A stretch of DNA of 64,000 bases from Larix kaempferi. Lineage: Eukaryota; Streptophyta; Pinopsida; Pinales; Pinaceae. The position numbers and the translations under genes are program-made. Shown piece after piece: positions 12,740-24,463 of this stretch. The DNA lies in the NCBI GenBank assembly GCA_027924585.1, contig BSBM01000232.1, positions 28,592,001-28,656,000 of the forward strand, written 5' to 3'. The stretch's first letter is position 1, and each line of letters starts with the position of its first letter. The notes under the pieces were generated by a model. It did not search any database, was not told the origin of the DNA, and worked only from the letters and a program-made list of their open reading frames with translations.

Positions 12740-12965
12740 ATACAAAAAATTGACCTTGTCGTCGGATATCACCTTTATAATATTGAATTTTATTTAGTTT
12801 TTTTTTTAAATTGACCCTGACTATCGTCAGATATCTGACTGTTGTCGAATATCCAACTACAGCCGTTGAATATTCGACTATGGGTGTAGGATAACCAACA
12901 TATAGAGGGCTAAATTTTACACAACAATCAATAACTTAATGTCGTCGGATATACGACAATCCTTC
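12740..12965. repeat. Cluster of GTCGRATATYCGAC-like palindromes
   Basis: At least six variants of a 14-bp palindrome occur in about 225 bp: GTCGGATATC, GTCAGATATCTGAC, GTCGAATATCCAAC, GTTGAATATTCGAC and GTCGGATATACGAC among them. They sit between the CACTA end and its transposase gene, where such elements carry binding sites for their own DNA-binding protein. A second cluster is at 46540-47060. Confidence 0.65.
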
Positions 12966-15900
12966 TTTTTTAGAAAATTTAAATTGTAGAAATATTTTGA
13001 CATTATTGCTATACAAGTGACGGTTTGCAGAGATTATAACCTTTGCATGGACTGTTTTCTGTTCAAAAAGCCACAATTATTTTAGTTGTTACTGTGATTA
13101 CAAATAGTGAAGTGTGGAGCTTGATTCTTTAATATCGATAATCACCAGTCAAACTTGGTAAAATATAATGTCACATAACAATATTCCTGATCCATAAGAA
13201 CAAAATCGAGAATCACTTGCTAGATTGTGGGATAGAGTGAAAAGAAATGGTGATGGGAAATGTTATTGTCCATGTAGTCAATGCAGGGGATTTAAAAGGA
13301 GAAGAATAAAGATCACAACAGCTAAACGACATTGTAGACAACATGGACATGTTGAGGGGGGACATGAATATCATCCATTCGTAACTTGTTCATTATATAT
13401 GTCTTTATATTGATCATTTTTGTAAATGTATGTATCCTTTTAATATTTGTTATATTTACTAATATCTCTTGATGGTTTGTAATTATAAAGGAAAGGCCTC
13501 CTACAACATATCACTCGAAGGATGTGCTTGCAGAACAAGCACCGGAGGAACATGGAGCAATGAATATTGAAGAACAAGTTAATGATCATATTGAAGTTCA
13601 GAGGATCATACTAATAACATAGTTGAAGATGATGGTACAAATACATTGATCCATGATACATTTAATGGTATAATGGATGATAATGATGATGATCATTAAA
13701 ATGATGACTTTGATGATGTTCATGATTTACCTCTTCTTGAGAAGGCATACAAACCCATTTATGAAGGGCTCCAACACAAATCTTCTCTCTGCTATATTGT
13801 TGATATTGAAATTGAAGGTTATGAATGGTCTTTCAAACACACCAGTCACATATATGTTAAGGTATGCAATATATTCCATCACATATATATGATCGTGATA
13901 AAGGTTATCTTTGTTCCTCTAATAATTTTATTGTTAATTCATAAGTAAAATTAATAGTGATGAAATATGTTTCATTAATATTCTTTATATATTATATTAA
14001 CTAGTTTTTTTTTAATTTGTTCTAGTTTGATAGCTGAATTTTTGTTACCACTATCAAATATTTTACCTCGCACATACCGAGATTTATTTTCTATCATGAA
14101 ATAAATTGGAATGCAGTATCAAGCAATTGATGCATGCTCCGATGACCATATTATATATTATAAACATCATGAATTTGAAACAGAATGTCCAGAATGTCAT
14201 ATCAGTAGATATCAAATAGATCAAGTAACAAAAAGGTGCCTCGCAAGGTTCTTTTTTATATTCCCATTATTCCACATTTGCAACGACTGTTCAGGTGCAA
14301 AAACGTAGCACAATTTATGGATTACCATGCATAGAACTTAAGTCAAGATGACATTCTTCGAATTCCTGCAGATGGTTCTGCATTTAGAGACATGGAGGAA
14401 AAATGACCATACTTTAAAGAAGAACCTCGTAATGTTAGGATTTCTTTGGAAGCAGATGGTGTCAATCCATTTGCAGAGATGAGATCTATTTACTCGGCAT
14501 GGCCTATTTTTGTTATCAACAATAACATTCCTCCATGGATGTCAATAAAGAGGGAGCACATAATGTTGGCAATGATTGTTCTAGGTATGTTTCTATAACA
14601 TTTTTTTTTAATGTAGTAGAATCTCATTTGTCATATTTTGTTGCATAATGTCATATACTTTTTTTTTCATTTAGTCATGTATATTATTTATATATCTAAA
14701 ATGGTTGTAATAATTATGTATTTTATATGTTCAAATCAATCAAGTAAGTACCAAGTTAAAGATATGAATGTATATATCGAGCCTCTTATTGACGAGCCAC
14801 TAAAGCTATGGAATGGCATCACTATGTATGATGTCTTTAGACCAATATGACAAAGTCAATTTCATTTCCATGCAATGCTTGTATGGAAAATTCATGATAC
14901 CCAGGGATAACCCATTTTTGTGGTATGTAATTATAACGTCCACTTTAATAGTATTTAATTTTATGAAGTTGATACATTAATCATGCATGTTTTTCAAATA
15001 ATCCATTCATTTTATATAATTATAATTGACATAGTTAATCCATCTTATGTAGGTCTTCAAACAAAGGGAAAATTTGCATGTCCAGTTTGTAGTCCTAAGA
15101 TGAAATCTTGCCATTCAAAATTTTTGGGAAATGAGGTGTTTGATGAGTATAGGTACTTCATATCTAAGAATCATAGGTATCGAACTACCGAAAAACATCT
15201 TTTCAATGGGAAATAAGAGACTGCATTAAAACAACAGCAAATGACACTTCACTTATGGAAGTTGCAATATAATAGAAATCATCAAGGTACGCATGGATCA
15301 AATTGTCTATATATAATCATATATGAAATGTTTTGAATTTTTTTTATTGTGTGTTGTTGACTGTAATTGACATTGATTTCTATAATTTCTTTATAAACTA
15401 TGATTCATGATGGTAGTCATGATCATGAAGGCATTAATGAACTTCCACAAGGAATGAAAAGTTATCCTAAACAATTCAGTAGGTTTCCCTACTATGAGAA
15501 CCTACAAATTGCTCATTTGTTTGATACAATGCATATCTGAAAGAATGTAGCTGAAACATTATGGAGAATATTGGATGGAAGGAGTGACAAAGAAAAAATT
15601 GTCAAAATTTGCAATGACATTCAGGAAGCCAATCATGCAATGAAAGATGTCATTCAATTACATAGCAATTGAGACCAAATCAATATAAACTCACTTCCAT
15701 GGTTGTTAACGAAGCAACAAAGCAATGTTGTAAAAGAAGTCATGCGAAAAAATAAATTTCCCACTGTATTTTGTTCGAACATGAAGAATATATTAACAAA
15801 GAAAGGTGATTTTTCAAGGGTGAAAATGCATGCTTGGCATATCTTCATCAAGGTAATTATTCTGGTATGTATATATATATATTGCTATAGTTTTTATACT

Positions 15901-17032
15901 AGTGCATGTTGTTGGTATTTTTTTGTCTACTTTTGTAAAAAATAATGAAACAATTTTTATATTGTTACAGTATGTTCTACCTCTATCTATCCCAGACAAA
16001 TTCGACAATAATGTCAAACAAGTTATATATGATCTTGGAAACATGAGTTAAGTAGCGATATTTTGCATGCATAAAGTGCTTGTTTAATTCATTGTAGAAC
16101 TTATATTTGACATTTGTTTTACTAATTGTTATGTAATATAATGTTTATTTTTGTTAAATCTCATGATTTTCTTGCATCACTTGTAGATGGTTTTCATCTA
16201 AAGCAATCCATAAATAAGATATAAAGTATTGGAGGAGAGAAATTCCTCATCTCATGTGTGCAATGAAAAAGCATCTACCTTCAGAATTTTTCAATGCACA
16301 AGAACACTACCTCATACACCAACTTGAGGAGATTGAATTGTGCACAGACCTATAGACTGAGGGTCAATGTGGATGGTCGAGAGGCACTTGAAATTTTTTA
16401 AGGATTTGGTTAGACAATGAGCATGTCCTGATGGTTCTATGGTGGAGCGATATATGGCATACCAGAGCATGGTGTATATTTGTGAATATATTCATAAATT
16501 AGCATCAAATCTAGATTTAGGTTGCATTTGTGATCCAAACTCCATGAACAAATTCGAAAGGTATTACTTAAAGGGGAAAGGTAGATCGAGGAAGGTGAAA
16601 GATAATTATTAGCTAGTGGAGATTAATTATAATACATTAGAATGTTTCTTTTTATGTATATATCATACTTATTTCATTTTTAATATTCAACATGCATCAA
16701 TTAAAAGTGTATACCGTGTTAAGTAAATATACATTTGTGAATGGTAGTTTTATTTTCATCATGCAACTAGTCGAGAGTGGGATGCACTTCATTTATACAT
16801 CACAAACAATCTTTATTGGATGAAGGTATGGATTGAATGATGTAAACAATATGGGCATGGAATATCATGGGAATGTGTGGCTTCATTGGTTAAAGTAGCT
16901 CATCACAATGGAGATACCATTCTTACACAAAGGGAAATTGATTTAGCATATGGTTTAAAAGATAAACAGGAAAGCATATTAATCAACCATACTATTTATT
17001 TTTTTCAATTATATTGATGCACACATTGTTTT

Positions 17033-17786
17033 TGTTCGGATATCCATCATCTATTTCGGGATACATATCTATTTCAGGATCATCTATTTCAGGATACATA
17101 TCTACTTCAGGATCTTGCATGATCTATTTCAGGATATGCAGTCCAGTCACCAGTTTGATGCCTCCAGCACCTTATCCACCTTCTTCTAGCACCCGGGAGC
17201 CACTTTCCACAGAGTTTTAGCCCTCCTAAGCTGAAAGGCGCCCTCTTCTCACCTACTGACAGAGAAGGGCGCACTTGTTCACCTACCACTGCAGATTCAC
17301 TCCAGTTACATTCAGTTAGCTCCGATTCTGATTGATTTCACTCCGATTTCACTCCTGACTGACTGTTTCACCTCCGATTGACCTCCAGTTCGATTAGGTG
17401 ACTTGTTCTGACTCCAGTTAGCCTCCCATGCGCCCCCACTGAGCCTCCAGATCCTATATCAGTGCTACACACTTCAGTTACATTTATTATGATCAGTTAG
17501 ACTCAGCTTGACACCTGGATGACTGTTTGTTGTGATTGATGAGCAACACCGATGATTGATGAGGACTCCTAGATTGAGTCAAGCTACTCCATTCAGTGAT
17601 TCGAATGACCTCCTTAGGCAATTCGAATTGCTCTGTTCATTGTGACAGTTTGTATTGTAATTCATTCACCCTTTCTGGGATAGTCAGCACTGCTGCATGT
17701 TTTGCACAGTTTTGCACCATATTTTCTATGTTCATCTGTTGTGATTGATTTACTTGTTCATTAGATCTGCTGTGACTAATTTTACA
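17033..17786 (+). repeat. LTR 1 of the three-LTR element
   Basis: 754 bp, TGTTCGGATATCC...CTAATTTTACA. I see no difference from the other two copies by eye. Contains a short direct repeat ATCTATTTC(G/A)GGAT at its left end. Confidence 0.95.
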
Positions 17787-17806
17787 TGGTATCAGAGCCA
17801 TTGCAG
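17787..17806 (+). other. Primer-binding site 1
   Basis: TGGTATCAGAGCCATTGCAG directly follows LTR 1. It is complementary to the 3' end of plant initiator tRNA-Met. Confidence 0.9.
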
Positions 17807-18088
17807 GGACAAGATCTCTTTTCTACAGGTGTTTATACAAGAAGATTTGACTGAATTGCTAAAAATTGCAAAAAGTTAAATATCTACTTGATTTTGGAGC
17901 AGTTAAATATTTTGGTGTACTACAGTCTATTTTGAGGGGGGGTATTTTTCCCATGAGGTTTTCCCCATTTCCTCGGTTTATTGACTGTTATTAGTTTTTG
18001 GATTATTGTATTGGGGTGACCTTTGGTCTTAGTTACCAGGGCCCCACATTATTTTAGTTGGCACATCATAGTCTAGCTTGAGGGGGGG
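17807..18088 (+). other. Gag-deleted internal region
   Basis: Equals the first ~80 bp plus the last ~220 bp of the longer internal region, so about 1.27 kb including all of gag is missing. The junction is at about 17876-17881 (GCAAAAAGTT joined to ATATCTACTTG, with AA between). AGTTAAATAT at the junction recurs just downstream, which suggests template switching. Contains two purine tracts, one near 17934 and one next to LTR 2. Confidence 0.85.
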
Positions 18089-18842
18089 TGTTCGGATATC
18101 CATCATCTATTTCGGGATACATATCTATTTCAGGATCATCTATTTCAGGATACATATCTACTTCAGGATCTTGCATGATCTATTTCAGGATATGCAGTCC
18201 AGTCACCAGTTTGATGCCTCCAGCACCTTATCCACCTTCTTCTAGCACCCGGGAGCCACTTTCCACAGAGTTTTAGCCCTCCTAAGCTGAAAGGCGCCCT
18301 CTTCTCACCTACTGACAGAGAAGGGCGCACTTGTTCACCTACCACTGCAGATTCACTCCAGTTACATTCAGTTAGCTCCGATTCTGATTGATTTCACTCC
18401 GATTTCACTCCTGACTGACTGTTTCACCTCCGATTGACCTCCAGTTCGATTAGGTGACTTGTTCTGACTCCAGTTAGCCTCCCATGCGCCCCCACTGAGC
18501 CTCCAGATCCTATATCAGTGCTACACACTTCAGTTACATTTATTATGATCAGTTAGACTCAGCTTGACACCTGGATGACTGTTTGTTGTGATTGATGAGC
18601 AACACCGATGATTGATGAGGACTCCTAGATTGAGTCAAGCTACTCCATTCAGTGATTCGAATGACCTCCTTAGGCAATTCGAATTGCTCTGTTCATTGTG
18701 ACAGTTTGTATTGTAATTCATTCACCCTTTCTGGGATAGTCAGCACTGCTGCATGTTTTGCACAGTTTTGCACCATATTTTCTATGTTCATCTGTTGTGA
18801 TTGATTTACTTGTTCATTAGATCTGCTGTGACTAATTTTACA
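18089..18842 (+). repeat. LTR 2 of the three-LTR element
   Basis: 754 bp, apparently identical to LTR 1. It serves as 3' LTR for the short unit and 5' LTR for the long one. Preceded by purine tract GAGGGGGGG and followed by primer site TGGTATCAGAGCC at 18843. Confidence 0.95.
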
Positions 18843-18862
18843 TGGTATCAGAGCCATTGCAG
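18843..18862 (+). other. Primer-binding site 2
   Basis: Same initiator-tRNA-Met complement as at 17787, directly after LTR 2. Confidence 0.9.
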
Positions 18863-19183
18863 GGACAAGATCTCTTTTCTACAGGTGTTTATACAAGAAG
18901 ATTTGACTGAATTGCTAAAAATTGCAAAAAGTTTGGCATGAGATATCTCAAGGGCATTCGCTCCTGTGCATGCAAAGCTTGAAAAATACTCCAATACCAC
19001 TCCAGAAGCTTGAGTTACCACATAATTCCTGGATCTGATACATTGGACCTATTCAACATTGCTTGAAATCCAATCCCAGGTGTGATGCAACTCTCAAAGG
19101 GTGGATTGTTCGACCTTATTGTGGTTGTTTTGATGTGATTTGCAGGTTTCTTACTTCCTCCATGTGCATTCGCTAATGCAAAG

Positions 19184-20218
19184 ATGGAGACTTCTTCTTC
19201 ACAAAATATTCTTACTCCATTCAACTATGATGAATGGAAACCAAAGATGATTGCATTCTTGAAGAGACAATGTCTTTTTGATATGTGCATTGGTAATACA
19301 AGAGATTTTGATTCCGATGAAGAGGAGAATGATTGGCTCAATGATTGTGATAGAGCTTTTGGAGCAATATGTCTTGCTATGTCTCCTTGTATGCGCTACC
19401 TCATTAAGACTGCTGAAAATCCAAGTGATCTATGGGTCCAACTTGACAGAGAATTTGGAAAGCAGGAAGAAGAGGATCATGCTAGCCTTTTGGAGAACAA
19501 GCCCAGTGAGATCTCCTTATGTGTTCTTTCCGATCATGTGTTGGCCTCAACAATTGTTCAAGATGAAGAAGAAATTGTAGATTCAACACTCATTCTCTCA
19601 AAGTCTTCTATTTCAAATTCTGAGCAAGATAAACAAGCTCATACTCTAGATTCCAAAGAGGTTCTTGAATCCTCTCTTTCACATGAGTTTGTCGGCATGC
19701 GGAATAATGATCTACTTGATGTTTTGGAGGTAAAATCTGATTTTGGAGGTGAAGCATTCGCCCTCCTTGATTGCATGCCTTCTATAAACTTATGTTCTAT
19801 CATTTGCAAAGTTTCTCAGAGTTTTAATGAAGATAAAGAGCACTACCATTCGCTTGAGTTCAATTCTCATGCACTTTTTGCTGATTTTGGTTTTGATCTC
19901 ACCCTGGTTGGTTCAAAGGAGATCTCAAGAAACCATTCATCTATTTTTGGAGCTGATTTAACTTCTATTGATAAGAAGTTCAAGTTTCAAGATCTATTTG
20001 ATCCGATTGGAGCTATTCCTACCTCACTTGGTTCGAATCACAGGTTCCAGGATCATCCTCATATTTTCAGATTTGTTCTCACCTTTTTCGGTATGAAGAG
20101 CAAGTTCTTAAAGTCTCCACATTCGCTTGCATCCACTGATGGAGAATTCAAGCACATGTTTTTGGAGCATGATCCATTTACTCCCAAGAGTAAGATACCT
20201 CCAGACATATCTACTTGA
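19184..20218 (+). CDS. Gag-like protein of the three-LTR element
   Basis: Open frame of 344 codons. The first ~110 residues resemble the copia gag N-terminal (UBN2/DUF4219-like) fold: FNYDEWKPKMIAFLKRQ at about 14-30, then DRAFGAICLAMSP and NPSDLWVQLDREFGK. Family gag proteins assemble the particle that packages element RNA. The rest is acidic and unlike known gag, rich in Ser, Asp and Glu, with no CCHC zinc knuckle and no protease. The start chosen is the first ATG after the leader and opens with a conserved-looking segment. The stop lies about 200 bp before LTR 3, so this is the element's only gene. Confidence 0.8.
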   Translation: METSSSQNILTPFNYDEWKPKMIAFLKRQCLFDMCIGNTRDFDSDEEENDWLNDCDRAFGAICLAMSPCMRYLIKTAENPSDLWVQLDREFGKQEEEDHASLLENKPSEISLCVLSDHVLASTIVQDEEEIVDSTLILSKSSISNSEQDKQAHTLDSKEVLESSLSHEFVGMRNNDLLDVLEVKSDFGGEAFALLDCMPSINLCSIICKVSQSFNEDKEHYHSLEFNSHALFADFGFDLTLVGSKEISRNHSSIFGADLTSIDKKFKFQDLFDPIGAIPTSLGSNHRFQDHPHIFRFVLTFFGMKSKFLKSPHSLASTDGEFKHMFLEHDPFTPKSKIPPDIST

Positions 20219-20260
20219 TTTTGGAGCAGTTAAATATTTTGGTGTACTACAGTCTATTTT

Positions 20261-20269
20261 GAGGGGGGG
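20261..20269 (+). other. Second, internal purine tract
   Basis: GAGGGGGGG preceded by AGTCTATTTT, very like the tract before the LTR (AGTCTAGCTT + GAGGGGGGG). The same extra tract is in the short unit near 17934. It could be a central polypurine tract or the relic of an older LTR boundary. Confidence 0.5.
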
Positions 20270-20406
20270 TATTTTTCCCATGAGGTTTTCCCCATTTCCT
20301 CGGTTTATTGACTGTTATTAGTTTTTGGATTATTGTATTGGGGTGACCTTTGGTCTTAGTTACCAGGGCCCCACATTATTTTAGTTGGCACATCATAGTC
20401 TAGCTT

Positions 20407-20415
20407 GAGGGGGGG
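20407..20415 (+). other. Polypurine tract before LTR 3
   Basis: GAGGGGGGG abuts the TGTTCGG start of LTR 3, the expected primer for plus-strand DNA synthesis. Confidence 0.85.
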
Positions 20416-21169
20416 TGTTCGGATATCCATCATCTATTTCGGGATACATATCTATTTCAGGATCATCTATTTCAGGATACATATCTACTTCAGGATCTTG
20501 CATGATCTATTTCAGGATATGCAGTCCAGTCACCAGTTTGATGCCTCCAGCACCTTATCCACCTTCTTCTAGCACCCGGGAGCCACTTTCCACAGAGTTT
20601 TAGCCCTCCTAAGCTGAAAGGCGCCCTCTTCTCACCTACTGACAGAGAAGGGCGCACTTGTTCACCTACCACTGCAGATTCACTCCAGTTACATTCAGTT
20701 AGCTCCGATTCTGATTGATTTCACTCCGATTTCACTCCTGACTGACTGTTTCACCTCCGATTGACCTCCAGTTCGATTAGGTGACTTGTTCTGACTCCAG
20801 TTAGCCTCCCATGCGCCCCCACTGAGCCTCCAGATCCTATATCAGTGCTACACACTTCAGTTACATTTATTATGATCAGTTAGACTCAGCTTGACACCTG
20901 GATGACTGTTTGTTGTGATTGATGAGCAACACCGATGATTGATGAGGACTCCTAGATTGAGTCAAGCTACTCCATTCAGTGATTCGAATGACCTCCTTAG
21001 GCAATTCGAATTGCTCTGTTCATTGTGACAGTTTGTATTGTAATTCATTCACCCTTTCTGGGATAGTCAGCACTGCTGCATGTTTTGCACAGTTTTGCAC
21101 CATATTTTCTATGTTCATCTGTTGTGATTGATTTACTTGTTCATTAGATCTGCTGTGACTAATTTTACA
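20416..21169 (+). repeat. LTR 3 of the three-LTR element
   Basis: 754 bp, apparently identical to LTRs 1 and 2, then target duplication GTTTT. Confidence 0.95.
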
Positions 21170-22167
21170 GTTTTTTTTGCATACAATGTCAGCATTAACA
21201 TGCACTTAATCATCAATTGACGATGTAACATTTATGTGTATGGCATATTGTAGGTAAAACACCATAATGCTATGTGGTACAATGGTCGTAAATTTCACAT
21301 CAAAAAGTTGGATGAAACTAAGAAAACATCTGATTGTGGGATAACTGCAGTCTTTGAGGTGACCAATGTTTCCTCAAGAAGTGACAAACATCCCGAACTT
21401 TCAGAAAATCGATACTATGGGTATTTGGGAGATATTATTGAATGTGACTTTAAATCCTTCGAATTTGTTCGTTGTCAAATGGTACATGTTACGATTGAAT
21501 CAACGTGATCCCGGTAGAAATATTATTGAACATGATAATGGATTTACCATGCTTAATACATAGTTGTTTGAGCCAGGAACGAAGCCCTATGTTCTTGCAA
21601 GCCAATGTGAGCATGTATTTTACTTGGAGGTTCCAGGTAGAGGGGATTGGTCATTTGTTGTGAGACATGATCCAAGGGGAAGGCCGGTAAAGTATAATGT
21701 AGAGGAAGATAATGAAGAGGGTCTGAAGAAGAATATGATGTAGAGGATCAACATGGGTTAGATGATCATTTTCCAGAGGAAGATGTCAAAGAATTAGTTG
21801 AATCAGATGATGTAACATACAATGTTCATGAAGATGATATTGACGATGACATGATTATCAAAACTGACATTGATGATGATGATGATATGGCTAATCCTTA
21901 CAATGTTGAATCTGGATCGGATGATGCAGAAGTGGACTTGGATGAAGAAGATGATGAAGTGCATTGAAGTGTATGAGGTATTCCTTAATATATCTATTCT
22001 ATATATATTGAATTAATATTGATAGAATTATTGACTTGTATTGGTATGTATAAATTAATTCTTTTTAAGTTTTTTTTGCCATTTTCTAGTATGTTGGCAT
22101 ATGTTGTAAGAGACATTGTTTCTTAATTATGAAAAAAAACACAATTTATTTTATAGTACATAGTTTT

Positions 22168-22300
22168 TGTCGCTTTATGGGGCATTGAGAGTGACATGAG
22201 GGGGTAGGGGCAGAAGAGCTTCCACCTTCATGTGGTTGGCCCTATTTAGTAGAGAATATTAAATTGTTCTCGAAACAAAGAGAAGCTCAATAAGGTAATG
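22168..22300 (+). repeat. Block shared with 39232-39370
   Basis: ATGGGG(C/A)ATTGAGAGTGA opens a stretch of about 125 bp that matches 39232-39370 at roughly 80 percent by eye, including TTTAGTAGAGAATATTAAATT. In both places it lies 170-200 bp after the last codon of a CACTA-type gene. One frame reads WPYLVENIKLFSKQRE, but the changes between copies do not look selected for protein. Confidence 0.7.
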
Positions 22301-22828
22301 CACAATTACCATGCTTATTTCACCTTCATTTTTATATGATATTTCATAACCCAAAAATAAGGTGTTCCTTCTCATGTACTTGACCCCACATATTATAACT
22401 GTCATTTGAATGGGGCCAACGTTGAAAGTTTTTCAGTTTGTGTTTGTATGGAATGGAATTTGGCATGGTTAGAATAGACACATGCATTGATGGTATGGGA
22501 GGGTTTCCATACTAAAAAATGACTCACAAAAACAATTTGACAATCAAACAACAAACCTATAGAATAATTAATGTACTGAACAGGTCAACGTTGAAGTTTT
22601 TCCAATTTGTGCTTGTATGGATTGAAATTTGGCATGGTTATACTAGACGCATGCATTGACAGTGTGGGAGGGTTTCCAGACTCAAACATGACTCAAACAA
22701 ACAATTCGAAAATCAAACAACAAACCTATAGAATAGTTAATGTACTTAACGGGGACAATGTTGAAAGTTTTTCAATTTGTGCTTGTATGGACTAAAATTT
22801 GGCATGGTTAGACTAGATGCATGCATTG

Positions 22829-24281
22829 TGTAATACCCCTAGTTTTGACTTGGAATGTATTTATCCAATATTAGGTAAATGATGTAAATATTATCATGTG
22901 AATTCCTAGTGTGAAGCTCAAGGCTAAGGCCCGACTAGTGAATGTCCAGGCATGTATGATGTTTATATTTTATTTGGACTATTTATTTGGCTTTTATGTT
23001 GATTTATAATATATGTAAATATTATGTGCATAATTAATAAAATGGTCCAACAATGGTTGTGCAAAGACTACCAAAGGGGATATGATTCCAGCATAGGGGA
23101 AGAGGAAAGGGGTTCCATGGGTGACTGAATCCTTGTTTCCAAGTGTCAACCTTAGAACTCACCCAAAATTCTGTCATGTGATGAGAATAAACCAAATATC
23201 TCCTTTTTTGACCATTTTTCCAGTCATTAATGCATGTGTGTGGTTGGTGGGAAAAGTCACCTCATGTAGTTATTGAAGCATGGGACTGATTGCACTTTTG
23301 TGACAATTCTTTCATGACAGATTCAGTCTGTAGCTGCCAGGATTCATTTCTCTACTGACAAAAGTTATGTTAGTTTGTATTTTCACCATTTTCCCATATC
23401 CCTTGGAGTCAACCCTCATTTGTCTCATTCTTTCACACAGATTTGGAGGATGCAGAGTTATCCCTTGCTATCCATGAACCTACCAAGCTGTTTTGAACCC
23501 ATAAATTCAAATTTGGAGACCATGATGCAGATTGGGAAGTGGGTATTGTTGGTTGTAATTGAGCAGAGAGGTTGGGAAAGATAGGAACCCTTATCCTTGA
23601 GTTCTGTTGCTCGTAGGTTCTTGAGAATCCACATATTGAGGTTGCAGGAGGTTCTATAGAAGCCAATACTAGGTTGTAATTCTTCTATGCACACGCTGGA
23701 AGCACCCAACAAGATGGATCACACAAGAGAACCGTGGATCGATGAAGGGGATGCCAGAGCTAGAAGGGTGTTGTGTGGGGCAGGTATTGTGGAAGCCAAG
23801 GCTGTGAGGGTTGAGTGAGACCCCTATAGAGCCCTGCATGAGAATTTGTCCAAGCACAGATAGTAGAATGGGTTGTGGGATGAGAGATAAAATTCCGTAG
23901 GTGTTTCCTTCTCCCTGGTGGCCTCATAGCCCAGCTTGGGGGTGGCCTCCTAGTAGAAAGAGTATATGCTGGACGGAGTGTCTATGGTTGGGTAGAAAAG
24001 AGCTCTTACACAGCCAGTTGCTTGGATCTGCGTTGGATAAATTTAAGTATTCTTATGCATTTGATTCTGAAGTGTTTTTATTTCATTCCTGTAATGTTAT
24101 GCTTGTATTTTCATATTATATGTGCATGGATAGATTTGAATTCCGCTGTGCATGTTTATTTAAAATCTGCACACACATTGCATATGTTGAAAAACATATT
24201 ATGGAAAGGGGCGGACTTTTAGAGCCCATGTTTTCCCAACGTCTCCTTCTAATGGTCAGAAAGGGTGGGGGGGATGTTACA
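22829..24281. mobile_element. Solo LTR, 1453 bp
   Basis: TGTAATACCCC...GGATGTTACA with inverted TGTAA/TTACA ends, flanked by the target duplication CATTG (22824-22828 and 24282-24286). No internal region, primer site or pol gene, so it is what remains after LTR-LTR recombination. The ends are of Ty3/gypsy type. Frames of 77-128 codons inside have no domain. Confidence 0.9.
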
Positions 24282-24463
24282 CATTGATGGTGTGAGATGA
24301 TTTCCAGACTCAAACATGACTCACACAAACAATTCGACAATCAAATAACAAACCTATAAAATAATTAATGTACTGAACATGGCCAACGTAGAAAGTTTTT
24401 CAATTTGTGCTTGTATAGACTGAAATTTGGCATGGTTAGACTAGATGCATGCATTGATGGCAT

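Larger units (their letters stand above)
17033..21169 (+). mobile_element. Three-LTR gag-only retrotransposon (TR-GAG-like)
   Basis: Structure: LTR (17033-17786), short internal part (17787-18088), LTR (18089-18842), long internal part with a gag ORF (18843-20415), LTR (20416-21169). The whole is flanked by the perfect target duplication GTTTT at 17028-17032 and 21170-21174. Both internal parts start with an initiator-tRNA-Met primer site and end with a GAGGGGGGG purine tract. No protease, integrase or reverse transcriptase is present, so it would need another element's enzymes. Gag-only LTR elements are a described plant class (TR-GAG). The tandem three-LTR form with one gag-deleted unit is unusual. 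Confidence 0.93.
13200..21967 (+). pseudogene. TNP2-type CACTA transposase, spliced and degraded
   Basis: This family catalyses cut-and-paste transposition in the nucleus. Pieces appear in family order. 13225-13413 is the transposase-associated cysteine/histidine domain (CYCPCSQCRGF, then HCRQHGH). 13600-13860 is an acidic linker and a LLSAILLILKLKVMNGLSNT stretch. 14111-14300 has ECPECHISRY. 14440-14590 has DGVNPF then SIYSAWPIFVINNNIPPWM. 14760-14845 has VYIEPLIDE, then KGKFACPVC at 15070. 15500-15570 has a YYENLQIAHLFDTMHI.KNVAETL stretch. 15703-16044 and 16190-16620 resemble DUF4218 (ACPDGSMVERYMAYQSMVYI). 21255-21680 resembles DUF4216 (EPGTKPYVLASQ), followed by an acidic tail ending at TGA 21965-21967. 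Many stops and frameshifts break it, while introns remain visible. An LTR element occupies the last large intron. It is clearly dead. Confidence 0.85.
11230..22400 (+). mobile_element. CACTA (En/Spm) DNA transposon, right end not found
   Basis: Starts with CACTACAAGGAAAAG, the family's canonical terminal inverted repeat, directly inside satellite sequence. The interior holds subterminal palindromes and a TNP2-type transposase pseudogene that reads away from this end. The 3-bp target duplication would be GTA (11227-11229). I could not find a reverse-complement CTTGTAGTG end followed by GTA, nor satellite DNA further right. The right end is therefore lost, rearranged or outside the window, and the end given here is approximate. 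A younger LTR element (17033-21169) sits within it. Confidence 0.85.

Noticed and set aside
17107-17289. 60-codon minus frame repeated three times (also 18163-18345 and 20490-20672)
   Set aside because: It occurs because the three LTRs are identical. No start context or domain.
23901-24287. 128-codon frame inside the 1453-bp solo LTR
   Set aside because: It runs across the LTR border into the target duplication, so it cannot be an old gene of either.
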